A stretch of DNA of 64,000 nucleotides from Pseudomonadota bacterium (GTDB lineage: Bacteria; Pseudomonadota; Gammaproteobacteria; Xanthomonadales; Xanthomonadaceae): contig CAUJJS010000254.1 in the NCBI GenBank assembly GCA_963205415.1, forward strand, positions 1 to 64,000, given 5' to 3'. Shown piece by piece: positions 12,366-22,015 of the stretch; the first letter of the stretch is position 1, and every line of letters starts with the position of its first letter. Under the pieces are notes generated by a model, which saw nothing but the letters and a program-made list of their open reading frames with translations, had not been told where the DNA came from and made no database searches. The translations under genes were made by a program, and so were the position numbers.

Positions 12366-13411
12366 ACATGAACACCTCGCCCTCCGCCCCGATCATCGAC
12401 TTGTTGGCCGAGCTGCCGCTGAAGGAAGTATTGCCCGGTATTCTGATGTTCACGCTGCCGGTGGACTACGGCATTGATCATGTCAATATCTATCTGATTC
12501 GCGATGGTGAGGGATGGTGTCTGTTCGACACCGGCGCTGATTGCGAAGCGGCGCGTGCTCTGTGGCTGCGCGCATTGGCCGGTCCGCTGGCGGCAGGGTT
12601 GACACGCATCATCGTGTCTCACCATCACCCCGACCATCTCGGTTTGGCAGCATGGTTGGCTCAGGTCACCGGGGCGCCGATCCTGATGCGTCCGGAGGAG
12701 CGCGAGGTGGCGCGCGCTACGTCTGTTCCCGATGAAGCGGGTCGCCGCCATTGCGTGGAGTTCATGTGCCGTCACGGCTTGTCGCCGAGTGATGCGCACG
12801 AGATCGTCAGCGGCGTGCTGCAGGAAAATCTGGCTTGCGACGAACCCCCGCCCAGCACCAGCCTTGAAGACGGGCAGTGTCTGGAGATTGGCGATTACCG
12901 TTTTGACGTGCTGGTGCTGGGTGGCCACAGCATTGCACAAATCTGCTTGTATGAGCCAGACTTTAAGCTATTACTCACTGGGGACCAGTTGCTCGAGCGC
13001 ATCACGCCCAATGTGGGGGTCTGGCCGTACGGTGAGACCAACCCGCTGCCGCGCTATATCGACAGCTTGCGGGTGATTGCAGGCCTGCCCATAGAGCATG
13101 TGTTGCCGGCTCACCACCGTGTCTACCACGCGGGCGAAAAGCGCGCGCATGGGCTGGCTGCCCACCATCAGCGGGCACTGCGGCGTTTCAAAGCCGGCTT
13201 GCGCGAAGGCATGAGTGCTGCGGATCTCGGTGAAGCGAACTACGGCAAGCAGTCCGAGACACTGCACGGTTTCCTGGCCATGGGCGAGACGCTGGCGCAT
13301 CTTCTGTGGCTCGAAGCGGACGGTCACGTGACGTCTCGCGTCGATACCGGTGTGGTGCGCTGGTCGCCCGTTCAAGGGTCGACGGAGCCGATGGTTCAAA
13401 TTTTAATTTAA
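12362..13411 (+). CDS. MBL-fold metallohydrolase
   Basis: IIVSHHHPDHLGLAAWLAQ metal-binding motif, FDTGAD; ATGA-type overlap with the upstream ACAD. Confidence 0.85.
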   Translation: MNMNTSPSAPIIDLLAELPLKEVLPGILMFTLPVDYGIDHVNIYLIRDGEGWCLFDTGADCEAARALWLRALAGPLAAGLTRIIVSHHHPDHLGLAAWLAQVTGAPILMRPEEREVARATSVPDEAGRRHCVEFMCRHGLSPSDAHEIVSGVLQENLACDEPPPSTSLEDGQCLEIGDYRFDVLVLGGHSIAQICLYEPDFKLLLTGDQLLERITPNVGVWPYGETNPLPRYIDSLRVIAGLPIEHVLPAHHRVYHAGEKRAHGLAAHHQRALRRFKAGLREGMSAADLGEANYGKQSETLHGFLAMGETLAHLLWLEADGHVTSRVDTGVVRWSPVQGSTEPMVQILI

Positions 13412-13422
13412 GGAGGTTTTTA

Positions 13423-13896
13423 ATGGCAGAAACGATGAATTCTGAAGAGGAGTTCGCCCAGCGCTGGCAGAAGTTTGCGCATGTCTCCCCGTATAACCGG
13501 GAACTCGGGCTGCTGCCGCATTCGGTGCGGCCGGACTGGTGCGTGTTGAAGGTGGACTACAAGGATGGTCTGGTTGGCGACCCGAACACGCGAGTGCTCC
13601 ACGGCGGCGTCATCACAGCCTTGCTTGATGCCGCCTTCGGGTTCTCGATCTTTGTAAAGATGCCCCAGATACGGCCGATGGCTACGCTGGATCTGCGCAT
13701 TGACTACCTCAAGCCGGCCACCCCCGACAAAGCTGTGCTGGGCGGTGCGGTTTGCTACAAGCTGACTTCGGAGCTCGCTTTTGTCCGCGGCTGCGCCTAT
13801 CACGAGTCACCGGATGACCCCATCGCCACCGCGGTGGGCATCTACATGTTCACTGGCGGGCGCACGGTGATCCGTAACGAGGAGGTTCCACGATGA
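13423..13896 (+). CDS. PaaI-family thioesterase
   Basis: VLHGGVITALLDAAFGFSIF hotdog motif; AAGGAGG Shine-Dalgarno directly upstream of ATG 13423. Confidence 0.85.
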   Translation: MAETMNSEEEFAQRWQKFAHVSPYNRELGLLPHSVRPDWCVLKVDYKDGLVGDPNTRVLHGGVITALLDAAFGFSIFVKMPQIRPMATLDLRIDYLKPATPDKAVLGGAVCYKLTSELAFVRGCAYHESPDDPIATAVGIYMFTGGRTVIRNEEVPR

Positions 13897-14327
13897 AGTT
13901 TGCCGAAATCTTGACCCGTTGCAGGGCATCCAACGACTGGGCGCCGCTCGTCGAGTGCATTCCGTTCGCCCGCTTCCTGAATCTGCGCATTGATGTCAAA
14001 GGTGACGCGTTCACCTGCATCCTGCCTTTCGACCAGAAGCTGATCGGTAACCCGGTCCTGCCCGCCCTGCACGGCGGTGCCACCGGCGGCTTTCTGGAGT
14101 GCGCCGGCCTGTTTTATCTGCTTTTGCAGACGGAAACCCAGAGCCTGCCCAAGACGATCGATTTCAACATCGACTACCTGCGCACCGGGTTGCCCCAGGA
14201 TACCTATGCCAACGTCGTGATGGTAAAACAGGGGCGGCGGGTGGTCAACGTGCGCATCGAGGCTTGGCAGTCAAGTCCAGACAAGCCCATCGCACTCGGT
14301 CATTGCAACTTCCTGCTCGGTGCATGA
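13893..14327 (+). CDS. PaaI-family thioesterase (second, tandem)
   Basis: ALHGGATGGFLECAGLFYLL and TIDFNIDYLRTG; overlaps the previous stop. Confidence 0.82.
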   Translation: MKFAEILTRCRASNDWAPLVECIPFARFLNLRIDVKGDAFTCILPFDQKLIGNPVLPALHGGATGGFLECAGLFYLLLQTETQSLPKTIDFNIDYLRTGLPQDTYANVVMVKQGRRVVNVRIEAWQSSPDKPIALGHCNFLLGA

Positions 14328-14349
14328 ATCACTCTTAAGAGAAAAGTCC

Positions 14350-15246
14350 ATGAGTCAATCTGTGTATCAATCCGTGTTTCGTCCGGGTTTGTTTTCCGGT
14401 CAGACTGTCGTCGTCACCGGCGGGGGCAGCGGCATTGGCCGTTGCACCGCGCACGAGCTGGCCAATCTCGGTGCCAGCGTGGCGCTGGCTGGGCGCCGCG
14501 TTGAGAGACTGGAAGCGGTGCAAACTGAAATCACGCAAGCCGGCGGCAAGGCCAGCATCCATGCCTGTGATATCCGCGACGAGCCGGGCGTCAAGGCCAT
14601 GATCGCCGATGTGGTCGCACGGCACGGCAGGATCGATGGCCTGGTCAACAACGCTGGCGGCCAGTATCCGCAGCCGGCCAAGGACATCAGCCTGAAGGGC
14701 TGGGAGACGGTGGTGCGCAGCAACCTCACCGGTGGTTTCCTGGTGGCGCGCGAAGCTTTCAACCAGTCCATGGAGTCTCACGGTGGCGCCATAGTCAACA
14801 TCATCGCCGACATCTGGGGTGGCATGCCGACCATGGCGCACAGCGGCGCGGCGCGCGCGGGCATGCTGTCTTTCACCGAGACGGCGGCCTGCGAATGGGC
14901 ACACGCCGGGGTACGTGTCAACGCTGTGGCACCGGGGTGGGTGGCCAGCAGTGGCTTCGATACCTATAGCGCCGAGATGCAGATCGAGCTGCGCAGCCTG
15001 AAGACCAAGGTGCCGCTACAGCGCTACGGCACAGAGTCCGAGGTGTCGGCGGCGATTGTGTTCTTGCTGTGCGAGGCGGCGGCTTTCATTACGGGTTCCT
15101 GCATTCGGGTAGATGGTGGCGTGCCCAATGCCAGGCCCACATGGAAGTTGATACTGCATGAACGCTCCAAGCCCTTCAACGGCTTTGCGCTGTCGCAGGC
15201 GCCGAAGTGCCTGCGCGAGGAAGTGAATGGAGGATCGACGATATGA
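14350..15246 (+). CDS. SDR family oxidoreductase, similar to citronellol/citronellal dehydrogenase or trans-2-enoyl-CoA reductase-type SDRs
   Basis: TVVVTGGGSGIGRCTAHELANLGA; VNNAGGQYPQPAKDIS; C-terminal GSCIRVDGG. Confidence 0.85.
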   Translation: MSQSVYQSVFRPGLFSGQTVVVTGGGSGIGRCTAHELANLGASVALAGRRVERLEAVQTEITQAGGKASIHACDIRDEPGVKAMIADVVARHGRIDGLVNNAGGQYPQPAKDISLKGWETVVRSNLTGGFLVAREAFNQSMESHGGAIVNIIADIWGGMPTMAHSGAARAGMLSFTETAACEWAHAGVRVNAVAPGWVASSGFDTYSAEMQIELRSLKTKVPLQRYGTESEVSAAIVFLLCEAAAFITGSCIRVDGGVPNARPTWKLILHERSKPFNGFALSQAPKCLREEVNGGSTI

Positions 15247-15941
15247 ACACACCCATGCCAAGCTCTGATTTGAACGACCTGTCGAGCTACCTCGTGCCCG
15301 GTCGCTACGTGGACAGCGATCACCCGGCGGTGATTGCGTTCGCGCGCCAGGTGGCCGACCCCGCGATGATGCCGCGCGAGATTGCGGTCAAGCTTTATTA
15401 CGCTGTGCGCGACCAGTTTATTTACGACCCCTACTATTTCGATACCAGCATCGATCGTCTCAAGGCCAGCCATGTGATCGAGGCGGGCCGTGGCTTCTGC
15501 ATACCCAAGGCGCTGCTACTGGCGGCGGTGGCCCGCGCCTTGGGCATACCGTCGCGGCTGGGTTATGCCGACGTTCGCAACCACCTGACCAGCAAGCGGC
15601 TCTACGAGATGATGGGTACCGACATTTTTTTCTTTCACGGCTACACAGAGCTGTGGATTGACGGGCGGTGGCTCAAGGCTACGCCCGCCTTCAACCGCTC
15701 CCTGTGCGAGAAAGCCGGTATCCGGCCGCTTGAGTTTGACGGCAACGCTGATTCGCTCTTCCATGAATTTGATGTCAGCGGCCGTCGTCACATGGAGTAC
15801 TTGCGTGACCGTGGTGTCTACGCCGATCTGCCACGCGAGGAAATGCTTTCCACGTTGAGCGAGCACTACAAGACCCTCGCAGACTGGGGTAAGGTTCCGG
15901 GCGGCAGCGAGTTCGCGCAGGAGATGGGGCCGACATCGTGA
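15243..15941 (+). CDS. transglutaminase-like domain protein
   Basis: VIEAGRGFCIPKALLLAAVARALGIPSRLGYADVRNHL, with ELWIDGRWLKATPAF. Confidence 0.75.
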   Translation: MNTPMPSSDLNDLSSYLVPGRYVDSDHPAVIAFARQVADPAMMPREIAVKLYYAVRDQFIYDPYYFDTSIDRLKASHVIEAGRGFCIPKALLLAAVARALGIPSRLGYADVRNHLTSKRLYEMMGTDIFFFHGYTELWIDGRWLKATPAFNRSLCEKAGIRPLEFDGNADSLFHEFDVSGRRHMEYLRDRGVYADLPREEMLSTLSEHYKTLADWGKVPGGSEFAQEMGPTS

Positions 15942-16822
15942 CGGCGCGTCGAGAATTCTCCGGTTTCGCCGGTGGGCCCCTGATGGCTGACGTTTATGGA
16001 CCGGTCGGCGCACCCACGGTGCTGCTGCTGCATGGCGGTGGCCAGACACGACATGCCTGGGGTAATGCAGCGCAGGTCTTGGGTGACGCAGGCTGGAACA
16101 CTGTTGCCCTGGATCTGCCGGGGCACGGTGACAGTGCCTGGGCCGCTGATGGCGATTACCGGATCGAGGTACTCGCCGCCACCATGTGCCGCATCTGGCG
16201 CGAACTGGGGACGCCGTTGGCGGTAGTTGGAGCCTCGCTCGGTGGTTTGATCAGCATGGCCGCCGTGGGTCGCGCTGATGCGCCGCCGATCAACGCGCTG
16301 GTGCTGGTGGACATTGCGCCGCGCACGGAAGAAGCCGGCGTCGAGCGCATCGTCGGCTTCATGCGGGCGCAGCCCGATGGCTTTGCTTCGCTTGAAGAAG
16401 CCGCACAACACATCGCTGCCTACCGTGGCCGGGCGATGGAAGGATCAGTCGAGGGCTTGACGAAAAACCTGCGCCTCAATGCGAAAGGCCGCTGGGTCTG
16501 GCATTGGGACCCGCAGCTGATGAGCGAGGCCAATCACACCCACCGACGCGACGCGGACGGCTACGAGCGCGCCTTGCGCGGCCTGCAGGCGCCCACCTTG
16601 CTGCTGCGCGGCCAGCGCAGCGACGTGATCAGCGAAGAAGATGCGCGCGCTCTGGTGCAAACCCTGCCGCGCGCGCGTTTCGTCGAATTGGAGGGCGCTG
16701 GCCACATGATTGCCGGTGACGCCAACGATGCCTTCACCGCCAGCGTGGCGACCTTCCTTCACGAAGTGATGCCGCCGACGCTGTCCCCGCGAGTCGCAAC
16801 CGAACGAGGGAGCATGAAATGA
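15938..16822 (+). CDS. alpha/beta hydrolase
   Basis: VLLLHGGGQTRHAWGNAAQVL; VVGASLGGLISMAA nucleophile elbow; GAGHMIAGD. Confidence 0.85.
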   Translation: MTARREFSGFAGGPLMADVYGPVGAPTVLLLHGGGQTRHAWGNAAQVLGDAGWNTVALDLPGHGDSAWAADGDYRIEVLAATMCRIWRELGTPLAVVGASLGGLISMAAVGRADAPPINALVLVDIAPRTEEAGVERIVGFMRAQPDGFASLEEAAQHIAAYRGRAMEGSVEGLTKNLRLNAKGRWVWHWDPQLMSEANHTHRRDADGYERALRGLQAPTLLLRGQRSDVISEEDARALVQTLPRARFVELEGAGHMIAGDANDAFTASVATFLHEVMPPTLSPRVATERGSMK

Positions 16823-18330
16823 GTTTGCGCTCTTTTACGCTGCATGATGTCATCAACCGAAACGCACGCTTGTACGGTTCTAAAACCGCCTTTATGTTCG
16901 GCGATCAACGGGTGACGCACGCTCAGTACGCCGAGCGTACTGCAAGGCTGGCGGCCGGTCTGTCTGCTGCGGGCGTGTGTGTGGGTGAGCGGGTTGCCAT
17001 TCTCGCCCTAAATGGTCTGGAGTACCTGGATCTGTTCGGTGCAGCGGCGCGTCTGGGCGCGATCGTGGTACCGATCAATTGGCGACTGTCGACTGAGGAG
17101 GTGGCCTATGTTATTCAGGATGTGGCACCCAAGGTGCTGATCGTGGCTGACGAATTCAGGGCGCTGGTGCCTCAAGAGGGCATGGCTGGAACGCTGGGCT
17201 ATTTGCTGGGGGCGGCGCTGGCTCCGTGGCAATCGGTCAGCGAGCTGTATCGGGAGCAAGATAATCCGGTGGACCTGCCAGAGGTGGTCGACGACTGCGG
17301 CTTTGTCATCATCCACACCGCTGCCGTCGGTGGCCGACCGCGCGGTGCCCTGCTCTCGCAGGGGGGATTGATCGTTGCCAGCCTGCAGACGCAACTGGCC
17401 TGGCACCTGACCGCGGCGGACGTCAATCTGGGGGTCTTGCCGCTGTTTCACTTGGCCGCCATCGGCCTCCTGCTGGCCACGCAGCAGGCGGGTGGGGCGA
17501 CGCTGCTGCTGACGCGGTTTGATCCCGCGAGCTTGGTCAAATGTATCGACGAAGACGGGGGTAGTCTGATCGGCACTTTCCCACCGATGCTGGGCGCACT
17601 GCTGGACGCCGCCGCAGCCCAGGGTTCGGCATTGGCCACGCTGCGTGTGGTTTTCGGGATCGATGTGCCCGAGACCATCGCGCGATTGCGCACGAGTTGT
17701 CCCCAGGCGACCTTCTGGAGTGGCTACGGCCAGACCGAGACATCGGGCTCGGTCAGTCTGGCGCCCTTTGACGAGCGCCCCGGTAGCGCCGGGCGTCCCA
17801 CCGCGCTGAACACGGTCGCGGTGGTGGACGAACTGGACCTCCCGCTGCCCGTCGGCGCCACCGGCGAGATCGTGGTGCGCGGGCCGATGGTATTCCAGGG
17901 CTACTGGCGCTGCGAAGCAGACAACGCCTTCACGTTCCGCAATGGCTGGCACCACACCGGTGACATGGGGCGCATCGATGCCGAGGGCTACCTCTGGTAC
18001 AGCGGGCGTTCACCGGCCAAGGAGTTGATCAAGCCGGGCGGCGAGAACGTCTATCCGGCTGAAGTCGAGCGCGCCATTCTGGAGCACCCGGCGCTGGCGC
18101 AGGTAGTGGTCATCGGTGTGCCGGACGTTCAATGGGGCGAGGCGGTAAAGGCCGTCTGCGTGCTGAAGGCGGGACACACATTGAGTGCCGAGGACCTGAT
18201 CGAGTTCGTGGGCGGTCGCATCGCACGCTACAAGAAACCCAAGCATGTGGTGTTTGTATCGGCACTCCCCTTGGGTAGTGCCGATAGCATTGACCGCGCG
18301 GCCGTCAAGGCCGCGTACGGCGGGGCCTGA
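16819..18330 (+). CDS. AMP-dependent acyl-CoA synthetase/ligase
   Basis: FWSGYGQTETSGSVSLAP, GEIVVRGPMVFQGYW, YSGRSPAKELIKPGGENVYPAEVE. Confidence 0.85.
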   Translation: MSLRSFTLHDVINRNARLYGSKTAFMFGDQRVTHAQYAERTARLAAGLSAAGVCVGERVAILALNGLEYLDLFGAAARLGAIVVPINWRLSTEEVAYVIQDVAPKVLIVADEFRALVPQEGMAGTLGYLLGAALAPWQSVSELYREQDNPVDLPEVVDDCGFVIIHTAAVGGRPRGALLSQGGLIVASLQTQLAWHLTAADVNLGVLPLFHLAAIGLLLATQQAGGATLLLTRFDPASLVKCIDEDGGSLIGTFPPMLGALLDAAAAQGSALATLRVVFGIDVPETIARLRTSCPQATFWSGYGQTETSGSVSLAPFDERPGSAGRPTALNTVAVVDELDLPLPVGATGEIVVRGPMVFQGYWRCEADNAFTFRNGWHHTGDMGRIDAEGYLWYSGRSPAKELIKPGGENVYPAEVERAILEHPALAQVVVIGVPDVQWGEAVKAVCVLKAGHTLSAEDLIEFVGGRIARYKKPKHVVFVSALPLGSADSIDRAAVKAAYGGA

Positions 18331-18338
18331 TGGCCATG

Positions 18339-19149
18339 TCAGCCCGGTGTGCTCAAACCGCCATTGACGCTGAGCGTCTGGCCGGTGATGGCATCGGACT
18401 CCGGTCCGGCAAAGAACGCCGACGCGTTGGCGATGTCCTGGCAATGTACTGGAAACAGCATGCGCTTGCGCAGGTTCTCGATCATGCCCGTGCCATGGCC
18501 GCCTTCGAGCGCTGGCGAGCCCGGACTCCAGCGCGGCTCGGCATCCCAGATGTAGCCCATCGCCACCGAGTTGACGCGAATGCCGTCGCGCCCCAGCTCA
18601 CGGTGCCAGCACGCGGCACATTTGCATCATGCCGCCTGTGGCGCCGCCAATAAAGGATTCGCCGACCGTGGCCACGCGGCCCGCGTCGGTACCCACAGCG
18701 ACGATCTTGCCGCGGCCGTGCAGTGCCATGACGCGGGCGGCCGCCTGGATCGCAAACGCGCGGGTGAGCCAGTGGGCGCGGATGTAGTTGTCGAAGTCGC
18801 CGTCGCTCATTTCCTTGAAAAGGCGAAAGGACGGCGAATCCGCACTGGCACCTGCGCCGCTGGCCACCAGGATGTCAAGGCGACCGTGGCGCCCGGCAAC
18901 TCGATCCACCATGGCACGAACCGCGTCGCTACTGGTCAGGTCGGCTTGTTCAAACGTGGCGCTATCCCCGTTCGCCGCGATTTCGTTGGTCACCGCCTGT
19001 CCGGCTTCGGGATTGCGGCCGTTGACGATCCCGAGCGCGCCGCGCCGCGCCAACTCCAGCGCAATGGCACGACCGATGACGGCCGTGGCACCGGTGACGA
19101 GGGCGATCTGGCCCTGAAGTTGACCGCCAGGCAAAGGTGCTGGGTTCAT
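18339..19149 (-). pseudogene. SDR family oxidoreductase, frameshifted near 18598
   Basis: ORF 18598..19149 (GQIALVTGATAVIGRAIALELARRG..MMQMCRVLAP-stop) continues in another frame as ELGRDGIRVNSVAMGYIWDAEPRW..AITGQTLSVNGGLSTPG. Removing one C from GCACCGTGAG restores the frame. Confidence 0.8.
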
Positions 19150-19696
19150 CCGTTGTTCTCCTGCCCTAGGTGTGAAGGTTCAATAGGTTGTTGCGGGTGT
19201 TCACCCGGAGAGGTTTTGAGAGACTGGGAATCACCAAACCCCCCGTCAACTCAAACTGCCAAACCGGATGAACACCCATAAGAATGCCCGATTGACCTAC
19301 CTGCGTCGCCTTGGAGATGGTTCAAGACATGGCCGAGCGTGGCCTGAACGCATCAGATGCGGCCTGCAAACACGGGGTCAGTGCCGTGACCGCGCGCAAG
19401 TGGCTGGGTCGCTACCTGGCCGACGGCGCCGCTGGACTGCTGGACAAATCCTCGCGCCCTGAGAAGTCACCGCGTGCCATCGAGCCGCACGTGGCGCTGG
19501 CCATCGTGGAGCTGCGCAGAAAGCTGATGCTGCAGGCTCGCATTGCCTCCTACATGGGAGTGTCCAAGGCGACCGTCAGCCGGGTGCTGCGCCGAGCCGG
19601 ACTGTCGCGCTTGAGCGATCTGGGGCCACAAGAGCCGGTGCAACGCTATGAACGCGACGAGCCGGGCGAGCTGCTGCACATTGACATCAAGAAGCT

Positions 19697-19704
19697 CGGG
19701 CGCT
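19697..19704. repeat. left copy of IS256 target-site duplication CGGGCGCT
   Basis: Identical octamer at 21133..21140; removing the element plus one copy restores the IS481 reading frame (..KLGRFDKVGH..). Confidence 0.88.
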
Positions 19705-21132
19705 GGGGCTGTCTGAATTTTCGTGTTCGAGGCGCTGAGACTTGTCCACGGCGGCGGGCGTCGCTTGCGACGAACGCACGACGCGGTGGTCAAGTCGGTC
19801 GTACATCTTAAGCTGCTGTCTTTGCGAAACGATCTTCGAAGAGGATCGCAAACTGATTCATGGCTTCCTTCCAGTTGTGGGCCGCTCGGCCCCATTCGGC
19901 CGTGATGTTTCTCAAGGCCAGCCAGATCAGCTTGCTGGCCGCATCGTCGCTGGGGAAGTGGCCTCTTGACTTGATGATCTTACGCAGCCTCGCGTTGATG
20001 CTCTCGATGGCGTTGGTCGTGTAGATCACCCGCCGGATCTGCGGCGGGAACGCGAAGAACGGAATCACATGGCTCCAGGCCCGGCGCCAGGAGGCCACCA
20101 CCGTAGGGAACTTCTGGCCCCACGGCCCTTGCTCGAAAGCATCAAGTTCCGCCAGTGCCGCGTCCGCATTGGCCGCCGTGTAGATCGGCTTGATGGCCGC
20201 GGCCAGCGTCTTGCGGTCCTTCCAGCTGGCGTAGTCCAAGCTGTTGCGGATCAGGTGCACGATGCACGTTTGCAGCGTCGTTGCCGGGAATACCGCGCCC
20301 AGCGCTTCGGGCATGCCCTTCAGGCCGTCGGTGACGGCGATCAGGATGTCATTGACGCCGCGGGTCTTCAGGTCGTTGAACACCTTCATCCAGAACTTGG
20401 CGCCCTCGGTGCCCTCGATCCACAGGCCCAGGATGTCGCGGCTGCCGTCGGGCAACACGCCCAGAGCCAGGTAGATGGCCTTGTTGCGCACCACCGCGTC
20501 TTCCTTGATCTTCACGCGCAGTGCGTCGAAGAACACACCGGATACATCGGTTCGAGCGGTCGGGCCTGCCAAGTGGTGACTTCGGCCATCACAGCTTCGG
20601 TGACGCTGCTGATGAATTCGGCCGAGACGTCCGTGGCGTAGGTCTCGCGCAGGAACCCCTGGATCTCGCGCATGGTCATGCCGCGCGCATACAGGGCGAT
20701 GATCGAATCGTCAAAGCCGGTGAAGCGCCGCTCATGCTTGGGGATCAGAATCGGCTCGAAGCTGCCGTCGCGGTCGCGCGGCACTTCGATGCGCACCGGG
20801 CCTTCGCCGGTCTGCACGGTCTTGGCGCTCTTGCCATTGCGTTGGTTGCTCCCCGCCTCGGGCTTGGCAGCGCCGGCGGGGTAGCCCAGGTGGTGGCCCA
20901 GCTCCGCGCCCATGGCGCGCTCGATAAGGGCCTTCTTGAAGGCCATGGAGGCCGCGTTCACCGCCTCCCCGGTCATCGGCCCGGTGACGAACTGGTCGAT
21001 CAGTTCATCGGGAATCTTGGGCAGCGCCGCGCTCCGGGCGGCAATGGCTGCGTTCTTCATCTTCGTTCTGCTTGGCATAAATGATCCTGTTGGTCATAGT
21101 TATGCCTCAAACACAGAAATCAGGACAGGCTC
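19705..21132 (-). mobile_element. IS256-family insertion sequence, 1428 bp, with imperfect terminal inverted repeats and 8-bp target duplication
   Basis: Left end GGGGCTGTCTGAATTTTCGTGTTCGAGG versus reverse complement of right end GAGCCTGTCCTGATTTCTGTGTTTGAGG; both ends flanked by CGGGCGCT. Confidence 0.88.
19808..21078 (-). pseudogene. IS256-family transposase, frameshifted near 20556
   Basis: ORF 20512..21078(-) (RNGKSAKTVQTGEGPVRIEVPRDRDGSFEPILIPKHERRFTGFDDSIIALYARGMTMREI) and ORF 19808..20572(-) (VFFDALRVKIKEDAVVRNKAIYLALGVLPDGSRDILGLW..CIVHLIRNSLDYASWKDRK) are in different frames. Confidence 0.88.
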
Positions 21133-21140
21133 CGGGCGCT
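21133..21140. repeat. right copy of IS256 target-site duplication CGGGCGCT
   Basis: Identical octamer at 19697..19704. Confidence 0.88.
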
Positions 21141-22015
21141 TCGACAAGGTGGGCCACCGTATCACCGGAGATCGCACCCAGCGCGCCCGACAAAGCATCG
21201 GCTGGGAGTACGTGTTCGTCGCCGTGGATGACCATACTCGCATCGCCTTCACGCAGGTGCACCCCGATGAAAGCAGGCACAGCGCCCAGGCGTTCGTGCG
21301 AGCGGCCGCAGCCTACTTTGCACGCTTGGGTGTGCCCATCCAGCGCGTGCTGACCGACAACGGCATGTCCTTCCATTCCGCGCTGTTCAGTGAGGCTTGC
21401 CTGGAGCTGGGCATCACCCAGAAGTTCACACGCGCCTACCGGCCACAGACCAACGGCAAGGCCGAGAGATTCATCCAGTCAGCACTGCGCGAGTGGGCAT
21501 ATGGGCGCACCTACGAAAACTCCGATCAACGCCGCGCCGCCTTGCCACTGTGGAATCACTTCTACAACTGGCATCGCCCTCATCACGGGATCAACCTCGT
21601 CTCACCTATGGCTCGTCTCTCGATTCCTCGAAAGAACCTGTTGACACTTCACAGCTAGGCGACATAAAAACCTGATTGTGTCAAAACAGCGGGCCAGGCC
21701 GATGAAGGGATTGCCCGCAGAGAACCACTTTCATCCATCACCTCCCATCAATCACCGGACTTCAAAATGGCCAACCTGACCGACAGCGCCAAGCCGCATC
21801 ATTTCAAGACGCACCGACGCACCATCACCGAAACCGACATCGTCACCTTCGTCAATGTGGTCGGCTTGCATGAACCATTTTTTATCGACATGGAGTACAT
21901 CCGAGAGAACATGACCGGATCGCATCGCAGCCGTTTTGCGCCCGGCCCGATGGTCATTTCGCTCGGTATGGGGCTGCTGGCGACCTATGTGTCCGGCATC
22001 ATCAAGCAGGTGCTA

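Larger units (their letters stand above)
19268..21658 (+). pseudogene. IS481-family transposase interrupted by an IS256-family insertion (19705..21132)
   Basis: MNTHKNARLTYLRRL then EMVQDMAERGLNASDAACKHGVSAVTARKWLGRYL (1-nt shift near 19306), HIDIKKLGR | FDKVGHRITGDR..WEYVFVAVDDHTRIAF..RVLTDNGMSFHS..YRPQTNGKAERFIQSALREWAY. Confidence 0.85.

Noticed and set aside
19150-19267. Outer terminal inverted repeats of the IS481 element
   Set aside because: No convincing matching pair could be aligned between the regions left of 19268 and right of 21658, so element ends are not claimed.
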